NCBI GenBank assembly: GCA_030248215.1
Contig: JASANG010002035.1
Location: forward strand, 62,001 to 126,000
Reading direction: 5' to 3'
DNA length: 64,000 nucleotides
Origin: Enoplolaimus lenunculus
Taxonomy: Eukaryota > Nematoda > Enoplea > Enoplida > Thoracostomopsidae
Shown here: piece after piece, positions 47,501 through 59,500 of the stretch
How positions within the stretch are numbered: position 1 is the stretch's first letter
Layout: the number at the start of each line of letters is the position of its first letter
Translations under genes and position numbers: made by a program
The notes under the pieces: model-generated
Told to the model about the DNA's origin: nothing
The model's input: the letters and a program-made list of their open reading frames with translations, nothing else
Database searches by the model: none

Positions 47501-50500
47501 AAGCCGCAATGGCGTTTGGCTTCTCGCTCGCTTAACACGCGAGATTGTTCCGCTATTATATTTCGCTCAGCCGTTTGCGGATTCAAGGTTACCACCCCAC
47601 CATAGCCTCCAACAGAATCAAAACCAAAATTTTGTATTATTGTTTAGCATTAAAACGGCGTTTGGCTTCTCGCTCGCTTGACACGCGAGATTTTTCCAGT
47701 ATTACATTTCGCGCGGCTCCCACTTTCATAAATTTCTGTTTTTACTTTTAGTGAAATCAGTAAATTGGAGGTGTCGCATTTAATATGCAAAATGTTCCGT
47801 TCGCATTTGTGAACATAAATATTGACTTTGATTTCTTATAAAACTATGCCGATATACCTGTGTTGTATTTTAAAATGTTTCCAGGTTTAAACGGCATGTT
47901 ACAATTTCAAGCGTTGGCCGCTCAACGTTCGTGGAAAGTACTTTCAACGCAGCGGTTTGAAGCGAATGATAACGCGAAAAGTATTGATGTCAAAGTTCAA
48001 CTGGAAAATATTAGAAATTCTGGTATTGAGTTAAATAATTCGTAATTGTTGCTGCAAATCGTTAGACGCAATACCTTACATATATGCATAAGGTAGCGAA
48101 ATGTTAGCAAAAGTTTAATATGTAGCCTTGTGTTTCAGCGGTCTGGTACATATTGTGAGCGGTTGGCTTTTAAAATCTTCGCGATCGACTGTTTGATATT
48201 ATTATTTGTTATTAATCATGTTAATTTATAACCAGCGAATGCGAAATTTTAAAATTCCACAAACTTTTTTATGCTGGTCCCGGTATCATATACCTTGTTT
48301 CGGATTAGGCAACTGTCACTGTTGCCTTGGCACAGATAAATATCACTATAATTGGTGATAAATGCTAGAGACCGTTGTGGGTACTACTACGCGAATTAAA
48401 ATTTTATTTTATAAAATAATGGCCTGTTATTCTGCTAGATTATTAACAGCAAAACTACGAAAACTGGTGAGTTGATTTAAGGAGCCAAAATCGTGCTGCT
48501 AAACTGTTTATCGGAATTTGGTCTTATCGTTTTGCGTGAAGCGCATCATATGGGTATGGTGACCAGTGAATGGGCTTGGTTCGTTACAGATGGAATTACG
48601 TCAACGGTAAGCTGAGGGTAGTGCTATACTTTTGTTGACGTCCGGCGTCGTCCGTCGTCTGTACAGTGCAGTCTGTCACAGACCGTCACCCGCACGGTGC
48701 CGTCTGTCACCGTCCGTCACCCGTATGAAGCCGTCCGTCGCAATCCGTCACCATATGGTATCCTACACGGCGATACCGTACGACGGACGTGCGTCCTTCA
48801 TTTTTCTGTTGCCTATTTTTTAGCTGAAGCAGCCTAAATATAATACATTACTATTGCTCAATAAAGACAAAATACTTATAGATCTGTTCAATTGTGCTAT
48901 GCGCTATTCACACGTGCAAGTTATTGCAGCGGCAACCAATATACTTTTGTTCATTGTTTACTTGAGCAACCCGTCGTGCGAGCTTAGTTAATTAGCCTTA
49001 AGCTTCTAATTAGCTGACTGGTTTGAAAATTGATGTCTGTAATATCAGACTAAATTATTACAAATTACTATTATATTGAGACAAAATACTGAATTTTGAG
49101 TTACAGTATCACTTTCCCGAGCGTGTGGTTAATAAAACTGACGAGTTCCTCGTTGGGTTGATTGGTACCCAGCCGATTATCAACGAAGGTCGGTTATCAG
49201 ACATGTTTCGTCAACTGTGGCCCATGTACAGCGGACACCCAGTAAGTAATGGTAACAGTGGCGTATGCAGAATTTTTGTTCGGCAGACCATAACATCATG
49301 TAAAACTAACTTTAAAATCTCTAGGATCTAAAATAAGTTATTGTAAAGCCTATTAAATGTTCATTTTAAAGCCGATATAACATAGGCTCCAAATTTAACG
49401 GGTTATTCGTATACTACTGTTCCGCCACTGTTCTGTACATTGGCCCAAAAGTGTCTATAGCTTTTATCGCCAGTTTAAAATCTAAGTAAAGTTGAACTAA
49501 AACGAGACCTTTCGAAAACGTTAAAAGTCGTTTGAATCATAGTGTTTTTAAAAAGAGTTATTTTGTTTTTATAGTTTTGAGAAAACACCACGATTTCTGA
49601 CTTTTTTTAACATTTTTTCAAGATTGAGTTTGGAGTACCAATATGGGCAGCGTCATACTTCGATGCGACGCTGGCCGCGGCGAGTGCGTTAGACGCTATG
49701 ATTGCTGATAATAAGTATGATGCTCCGGTGCCCGCTGACTGTTCGAAACGAAACGTTTCACGATGGAAACAGGGGCCAAAGCTTTACGAGTATTTGTTGA
49801 AGGTTAGGAATTTTGATCGATTAATAGCATGAAGCAGGAAGCCAGCTGTGACCGGGAGCGATATTTTCAACAGGAGGGATATTTACAACAGTGTGTAGCA
49901 CCTATCACAAGTTTAGTAATGTTTTTGAACAAACGAACTGCAGCAATAGATAAACTCAAATACAAAGTGTGCTGAATTTCAAACCTCACAATTCACTGAT
50001 TTTTAAGTAACATGGTGTGTTACCGACAAATGATAGACGCTACGCACACTTGAGAATGCAGTCACAGAAGCAAAACATTAATAATTTTTTATGTATTTTA
50101 ATTTTAAGGAAATCTCTTTAAGCAAGCTACATATTACTGCTCGTAAATTTTGTAATCTTTTTTGCGTGTCACGCGGTAATTTGCAATCATGTACATGTTT
50201 TGCTAGTAACCAACGCAACATATCTACTCATTTGGACTAAAAAATTACACAAAACTACTTAAAACGATTTTGAGTTTGTGGATGATATATTACAGTTATA
50301 TTGTTTCAGGTAAATCGTAGCGGCGTTATGCACCGAATTCAATTTGATCGTGATGCTTCTCCTTCGACACATATGTATGGATATGTTCGTTTGAAGAACA
50401 AATGGAGCAAGGTGAGTTACAATTTTTATAACCATTAATAAATCGTGTATTGCGTGCCTAAAAATTATGAATTACCTGTTCTAAGGCAATCTTCAGCTCA

Positions 50501-53500
50501 TTAGCAGTTCCAATTTTAAATTAACAACGGAAGGCTGCTACAATTTCATTAAGGTACATTTTTTCTATAGCTTGAAATTAATGTGGCAAGATTTGGATGT
50601 ATTTGAAATATTCAGACATTAATACGACCAAGACGATAAAATTTGCTAATCGAGGAAACATTTTAAAAGTAAAATTTTTTTAATTTTAACAAGCTACGGC
50701 CAATGTAATGAACAGGGGCGGAACAGTGTTATAAGCATATTTCTAAGCCTAAGCTTAAGCTTAAGCGCAAGAATGAGCATATTCCTAAACCTAAGCCTAA
50801 GCCTAGCAAAAAAATAGTCTAGAGCTTTCCAGTCCCATAGAAAAACGTTCCGCCCCTGATCTTGTACACGGGTCCAAGCTAGGAACAGAGATGCAAAATT
50901 CTCAAACAAGCTGCGGAATTGTGTATAATTATTTATTGTAAATGCAAAAGAAACTCGAGATTTTTGACTTAAAGCCCTATGCACATGTGCATGTTTTTGC
51001 TGCGAGAACTTGCAGCTAAAAGTTGCATGCAGAACTTGTCTTTTTGTATCAGCCAATAAGAATGCGGGAACTAAATTCCTAGCTATGATTTTTAATGAAT
51101 TATTTGCAGATGCAAGTTTTTCGAACAGGATTTTGGAGAAAACTTGTAAGTAACTGCAATTTGCAGTTGCACGTTCTCGCAGCAGAAATTGGCACATGTG
51201 AATAGGACTTAACCAAATATATATCGCCGGAACAACGTGGAGTCTGCCGTATAATTCTTTTGAACGCATGAAGATATGTTATTACTTTCATATATTAAGA
51301 ATTATAATTTGTGACTTGAAATTTCATATCGGATATTGGGAAAAACAAAAAACAGCCGTAATTCCGTATAAAACACAAGTGCGAGGTATTGAGCGCAAGA
51401 AGCTTATTCAACTTCGTGATTTTGTTGGTGATTTGATCAATAAAACCCTCCGTATTGTTACGTTAATTGTAAGTTGGCAAATTTTGACAATTATTAAAAG
51501 TCAAACCATACAAATTTGGGCCAATTGCTCTAAGAGCGTGTATCTGTGGCTGTTGGTGTACGTGCAGTGCACTAACCGCTTTCCTCAAGAACCAACGGTT
51601 TTGAAAGCATCAAGTTAAGACTTAGACGTGGGTTGAAGTGTCATGTAGAGGCGATCTAGGAAAGGAATCTTATCTGCGGTAGCAACCAAGAGTCAAAAGA
51701 AAGGTCGGGTTATTAAAACAACTCGCTTGCGGAGCGAATGAAAAGCCAGCGCATTTTTGTGCATTAAATGTTTTAAACTCGGTCAACAAGTTTTTGTTTT
51801 GGTTGGTTTTAACAGTGTCGGCGGTACCCTTTTATATTTTCTTGAAACTTGGTTTTTTAAAGATAGTCACCGGTTTGTGGTCAGACAAGATACATTCATG
51901 CTCTATACTAGGCCCGCAGCCAGTTCACCTTGCTGGGAGGCTAAACATTTTTCAGGGGTCGCATACAAGTGTTCTTGATGACTTACAAGCAAAGTTGAAC
52001 ATTTTCTAGCTGGAGCCAAAATTCTTCCTGGGGGGCTGATGCCCTCTGACCCCCGTATTGCTGTTTTGTCTGTACAGCCATTACAGTTTCTGCGCTGCAC
52101 AGCAAATAAACTTGTAGGAAACGCCGTTTGTTATGCGAGATCCGAATTATAATAAAACCGACGAAGAAGGTTACAAAACGCAATGCATTCACGAACATTG
52201 CTTTGTTGGATACGCAATTGATTTAATTGAAGAATTGAAGAAAAGACTTCGGTTCACGTATTCGTTGTATGAAGTAAATGTTTCAATTCTGTGCCCATAA
52301 TCTCAAATAATGTGTCATGTGGCACATATCATCTTTTGATAATAGAGGTCTTGTAAATTTTGAGACGGACAATAGACAGCTTCAAAATCTGACACATTTT
52401 TTACACTGGATTTGTTTTTCTGCTGAGCCGAGTTTATAGCCGCTTCAGTTCAGCACACATTTGTAATATACGGGCCCTGGTATAAATCCAGTGTACATCT
52501 ACAATACTCAAAAGTTACCTGGGGTACGCATTAAATTGTCCATATTGCATAACGCATGCACATACTGCTGTCAAAAGTTCGAATGAGCTTTGCTAAGCTA
52601 ACGTTATACCCGTTTATGTTTCATTTGAACCAATACTATGTAGTTGAAGTAGTTTAAGTATAATTGACGTTTATAACAAAAATCAAATTATTCAACTGAA
52701 AACGAAAAATTTTGCTAAGTAATTAACATTTATGCATTAAACAAATTGAACATTATATCAATGGATAAGGCCGAAATAAAATAGTGCAAAAACATCAGTG
52801 TCAAAAGGTGTACTTTTTTCAATACCACACAGTCTGATATCCTTTGTCGTAATTTGAAATATGTTGCTTAATTTTGCACTAACACAGCTTCAGGTTGCGG
52901 ACGGTAAGTACGGCATTAAGGATGATGTTACAAACCATTGGAATGGCATGATAGCAGATCTGATTCCAGGACCCGATCACAAAACGGTAAGAAGTGATTC
53001 GAAAATATATGCTTGCTTGTATCTTTTTGTGACGATCAGTTGCAAATTTTTGCAAAAAGTCTGTCTCTGGTACACTTTTCGTGACATATTTACGTTTGAG
53101 CTTACGCTTCGACTCAAGGTTAGGTTTAGGTTTAGGTAAAAGCTTCGTATAAGAGCATAAATTTTGGCAGCAAATAACCGTCGTATCTTTTTTCTCACTT
53201 GGTTGCGTACGCTTTTGTTTAAAAAATGCAATGAAAATATGGCATATTTGTTTCAGAAGGCAGATATCGCATTGGGTGCGTTGACAGTGACGTCTGATCG
53301 TGAAAGTGTTATTGGATTTACAAAACCGTTTAAAGATTTTCAAATGGTCGTTGTTATTGGTATATTGATGTAAAGTGCACGCAAATTGTGCAAACCAAAG
53401 CAATAAGTGTTATGGTTGCGCTAAACTCGGCTCGCACCGCTGGACACCGCCGCGCTGAATAGCAGAATTTTGATTAAAAATTCCACCAGATTTTTTCGAC

Positions 53501-56500
53501 ATTTTTGCTAGCAGCGATTAGCGGAGCGCGACGGAGTTCGGCACAGTAAAATATGGCGCAACCCTAAGATTGCATCTTGTAAATTAAAATAGATATATGT
53601 ACACGTCCATTCTTTGTATTTTATTCTTTTTAATATCAGTTCTGGATGATTAGAGCGGTAGCAAATATGATCAAATTCTAAATGTAAAATTAGGGTTGCG
53701 CTGTACTTTTGTGTGTCGCACGGTGCCGTGCGTCACTAGTAATAGTAAATTTTACTACGCATCCTTTATTATGCTACCCGTTGGTTGCCATGTATTTAGC
53801 AGTCGTATTTAGTATTGAGCCAAATCACACGTGATTTCGCTGTTTTCGGTGCCTGAACACCAGAACTAAATGAAAACAAGAGTGGATGATTTTCACAAGA
53901 GTGTGCAACTGGGTACATTCTGTACACAAAACAACGTACGCTGCGCACGTTGTATTTTTGACCTCCCACACTTATTTGGGGGGTACGTTGAACCAATATT
54001 TTGAATTTTAGCTAAAGTCGCTCCGATTATATTTTAACTCCTATGTTTACTATGTAGATTAAGTGGTGACTACCTCTCCCTCCAAATCAAGGGGGGTCGA
54101 GCAAAAATGCAGCGCGTGCTGGTACACTTTATGCCATGCACTACCGCATCAGTTGCACACCCTTCTGCAAGTGGACATCATCCACTCTTGATGAAAACCA
54201 ACCTGAGGGATCTGTTGAAATAATACGATTTTGCTTTTGAACGAACACAGACCAATAAATTATAAAGAACGCTACTTAAAATGTTAACCAAATACTGAAC
54301 GATCTTAAATTTTTTGCATTTTGAAGCAATCAGTTGCAACGTGTCAAGTAATATGTGAACTCACACGGTCGCCGTCTAACCTGAAAACAAGGCTTCGTGG
54401 CTTTTAAATTAAAAATGCAAACATTTTGTACAATTTCAACAACGTTAAATCTGAGCTATAAAGTTTAACTCTGATTAGGAACAAACGATGCAGTGAGTTA
54501 TGATGCGTTTTCGTTTATGATTCCGTTTGACAATCAACTTTGGCTGGCGATCCTTGCGACTGGAGTAGTTATCGGTGTATATCTGTCTGTAACTGACAAG
54601 CTTAGCCCGTACGGACATCACGGTAAGCTAGATGATTTAGCTCAAATTGTGCTTAAAATCTTGTTCAAACTTATATAATATGATCGGGTAGCGAACTGTA
54701 TCCTCGCAAGTTATATTAGCACGTATTACCAGCTAGTAATCGGTTTTCAAACTAATAACTGGCGGAATGTGTAATTCAAACATTTGGCCCACTGTGACCT
54801 TAGTTTCGCCGCAGAACGAAAGTCACAAGACTTGCCGCCAGCTGGAGCCCTCAAGCTTTTATTTTCAGGAAAGAAAGTTCAAAATGAAAGCGAAGACGAA
54901 TTTGAAGAAATGGACATCAATGAAGATGGAACAATTGATGAGTGGGAACGTCGGAATTGGTTAAAAGAGAAAGAAGTAATATCAATCGTTGGTGGTAGGG
55001 CGCAACTGTTTGAACCGCTGTGTCCTGCCTGGTGACATGTTCATCATTTTTGATTTATTGGACGACGAAAATTTTTCCACGGCATTGAAAGTATAAGCAA
55101 AATCTCCGAGTCACCCTTTATCAATATTATTGATCCCTTTAGACAATTTCTGGTTTACTGGGTTCTCATTTCGTCGCGGCACGGATCCGCAATGATTTCT
55201 GCTCAGCGCATGCCGATAAGTGCATTCTGTGTTGCAATGAATATGTCCATTGTTGATGCTAGAAATACATTATTTTGAAAAAATAAACAAGCGAAATGTG
55301 CGACTTTATTTAGTTGCCTACATTTGAAAAAATTAGTTTTATGTTTGAATGATATTTTGGTGAGCAGACTCCTGTGATGTGTCTGGTGCTAGTATTGAGG
55401 TTTACGAATGTTTCAGGCATTAAGCTTTCACAATGCCATATTTTGGTCAGCGGCCTCGTTTTTTGAGCAAGGTGGCGAATTGCACCCACGCGCATGGAGC
55501 GGTATGTTTCGTTTGCGAGAAATGGTGGACTACAAGCATTCTTTTAGATATATATAAATGAGCTGCGAGAACTATACGACTACATTCACAAAATATTTGA
55601 TGAATCCCGATTGCAATCACCATGAACCGAAACCTAAAATTTGAAAATACGCACAAAATAAATTTTATAAGCCCAAGCTGAAACCTAAACTCGACTCCTA
55701 GCCAAAACCAAACTTTAAGCACATTAAACTCTTTGTTTTTTTATTTTGAACTCGGTTACGTAAGCTTAAGATAAAGCGTCCGCAAACCGGCAATTTATCG
55801 GTACTGCTATTGCAGGAAGAATTGTAGCGGCTGCGTGGTGGTTTGGAATCGTTATAATTACATCAACGTACACTGCAAATCTTGCAGCATTTCTTACGAT
55901 TAAAACACCTACCGATAGCATTAAGAGCGTTCAAGAATTGGCAAACAAACCACCTGGAACAACAAAATACTCAATGGTTGAATCAACATCGATTCAAAGC
56001 TATTTTCAACATCATACAAGTTCTCCGTACAAGTAATTAATAGTTGTTTCAAATCATAGCGCGACAATCTAATATTCAGGCCCAAATTTTCAAATGTGTG
56101 TTCCACCTGTGACCATTTAAGTATAGGTTTTCAAACGAGCGAAGAATGGCTGTTACAATAATCAAGCTCGCCTCGCAATTCGTACAAATGCGAAAAATAT
56201 GCCAAATTTTGTACATCTTTTTATTGGCTGGTTCGGCATTTACAGGACATTTTAGTAACTGGTTGTAGGTATTTCAAGCATTTTAGAATATGGGCTTTAG
56301 GTTCTATTTATGACGCGGCGCGGCGGTGAACGCCGGCGGAAGAATCGCGAAGCCCTGAAAGGTTAAGGGTTCGAAAGTTTTTTTGCTGATACTTTGAAAA
56401 TTAGATACTAGTAACAGGCTTTAGCCATATTTTTTAAGAGAAATGTGGACGCGTTTGGCAAAAGAAATAGAAGACGGAACAAACGAACTATTCGAAACAA

Positions 56501-59500
56501 CTCACGATGGCGTTGAACTTGCAGTTAATCAAACTGGAAAAGCCGCATTGTTGACCGATCAACCATTGGCTGAATACTGGAAAGGTTAGTCGTTTTATAA
56601 TGGGTCGTCCCACTTTCCACAACTTGGAATTCGTAGTAGCGAAAACAAGATTTTCAGAGGGGACAAGTAAAATTTTCCCCACGAAAGATTTCATTATTTT
56701 ATTGCAGAATTTTCTGAACCAGGAATTCATTTTAATTGCAGAATTTTCTAAACAAGGAATTCATTCTTTTAATTTAGTGGGAAAAAATTTCGGCTGGGGG
56801 CGTAGATTTTCGTAGGTGGGGTAGCGTTCTTTTAGTTACAGGCATGACTATGCGTCGTCCACTTTACTTTGTGCCTGACACGTGGAGAAGATTTGAAACG
56901 CCTACCAATTTCCGTTTGCTGTTTTTCTTAAAACCATATATTAAAAAACGTTAGTATAATTTGCTTCTGTAAAGTTTGTTTTTTGGCTAAATTAAAAGTC
57001 CAGTGGTCACAACAAAATATTGTTTATTAATTGAATGTGTACTGAACTACGAAATAGTACATCCTCGTCATTTTTCATCTAAAATTTGTCGTTAGAGCAG
57101 TTGTACCAAAAAATTTAGCAACGCATAGAAACATGGATTGCGCAAGAAATAGCACATGAGACAGCTTAGTTTTTGCATCATATAACTGAAACGATCTTGG
57201 ATTAATAAACCAAAACAGAACAGTTATGTTTAAGGAAAAAATTCGCTTTGTTATAATCATGAATAATAAGGTTGGATGCAACGTCGGTTGCATTATGGCA
57301 ACAAATCTGCAGCCAGCTAGCATACAACATGGAATAGGATGTACATTTTGTGGGTGGTGCATATATACACAACAAGCGACAATAGTCTAAATCAATGCCT
57401 GTATCAAATTGTAACTAACTCGTTATAGTTTCCGTTTACATTAAGCAATGTTCAAATAATTTTAGATTAACTACTATTGCTGTAAATACAGCTTACCTTA
57501 ACGTTTGGTACACGGGCCAAAACTTTTTAGGCAGTGTTAAACTTGGAAAAGTCCTATTTGGTCCCGGCCCTGAATAATGATTTTTCATCCATTAAGCGAA
57601 GAAAAATCTCAATTACTGTCAAAAAATATTTAGGACAAAAATGCAAAGAAATGTACGTATCCGACAAAGGTTTCGGACATTTGGGTTACGCTATCGGAGT
57701 GGCGAAAACGACAAATTATCGCGAAGAATTGTCAGTTGCCATCTTAAGATTGCGTGAATCTGGTGAAATCAACCGACTCGATTATGACTGGTATTTTTGC
57801 ATGCGCAATAATTATTAAAAACGCGCCAATTACTAAAACTTTGATTGTTGAGTTTTATCTCTTTACCACATGAATATTTTTTATTTCATCAGAAATTTAG
57901 TAGCAAACTAAAATTTAACCCTACAGATCTGAAATGAGAGGTATTTACTGTTACTGCTCGAGGGGCCCATGTTACTTTAAGGGGCGTAAACGTTTCTGGG
58001 GTGTCTATAAAAGAAAGGGGTTAGAGTCTAGATTGCAATTTTTGCTTAGGCTCAGGCTTAATAACACATTTTTGTAACGCTTAGGCTTAGGCTTAGGCTT
58101 AGTAATACGCTTAATCTACTGTTACGCCCCTAAAAGTAACATTGGCCGCTCTAGTAAATATGAACTTGTTATACAAGCCCGAGACAAAGCCAATGTTTTG
58201 TGGAGATTTTTATTTCGCGTATATGGTTTGTACTGCATTGGTTATAGTATGTATGTTCCATGCAGTGCAAGTCAAGAATAAATAAAGATACAAATTTTAG
58301 GCCGTTGGTTTGATTCAGTATGATATAATAAATTTTATAGTTTCGTTCGCCGTTGCGTTAATCCGTTACTTATTTTATCAAAACCTTAGATTTGATTTAC
58401 TACGAAAATTTTTCAACAAGCTAATTAAATAAACAGTAATTCGTAGGAAACCAGTTAATAAGAGCCCGCCTTCGGTATTGCTATGGTATGAACCGGAAAT
58501 TTGTTTGCCTGTTACTTCATTTGTTTTGGTGCTTTGTGAAGATAATTGCTGAAATTTGTTGCACAGTCTTTCTTGTATTTCGTGTCGCTTTGACGCCTCT
58601 TAAAATACACCCATAATGCTGACGTTGATTATATATCGTTTCCTAGGCAACTGTTTTGGCATTATAATCTAAAAAGTAAATATTTTTCTGTCTAACATCC
58701 CAATTTAGCATTCTTCTCAAAATGTTGACTCTCACTCCCTCTTACATCTTAATTTAGCGAGCGAAGTCATCGATTTAACACTCAATTATCAGTTGTAATA
58801 AATCTTACGCTTAAATTAATAATAAAACGCGTTCTTGTTGCAATGTGATTAGTTTGGTAGTCGTAGTTATTTGAGTCGTTTTTAACAACAACTTGTGTTG
58901 CTACTGAATCTACGACCATTCGTCGACCGACTGCTTGTTGCCCAACGGTATCCTAGAGCATATTAATTAATCTAAGCATAACCTTAAGCGTAATTCTTTG
59001 CCTAAGCGTAAGCCTTACAATAATGATTGGCGACGAATTGTCGAGTCGATGAAATTTCGGATTACAAATGATCGGTCGACAAATTGTCTTGATACCGTTG
59101 CTGCTACTAAATCGACATAAAACATATATTCTTTAGGATTCTAAAACCGTCAACTTGTGGCGAGCAATCACAAGTAGAATCTGGCCAACAAATAATGCTT
59201 GAATCGATGTTGGGCGTTTTTTACGTGATATACGCTGGTTAGTTATTGTATAGCTGTCAAGGGCTGTGTATAGAACAGGGCCGGAATAGTACTATAAGCA
59301 TATTCCTAAGCCTAAGCCTAAGCCAAGCCTAAGCGTGCACTGCAAAAACTGGTGAGTCAAATTGACTCACTCCGAAATAGGCTTTTCGGGACTACACAAA
59401 CTGGATCAGAATTCTACTCCGTCAGAGTCAAACGTGCGACTCAGTGAATCGAATTTGACTCCGGCAGAGTCGAATTTTGTTTCAGTTTGTGTAGTCCCGA

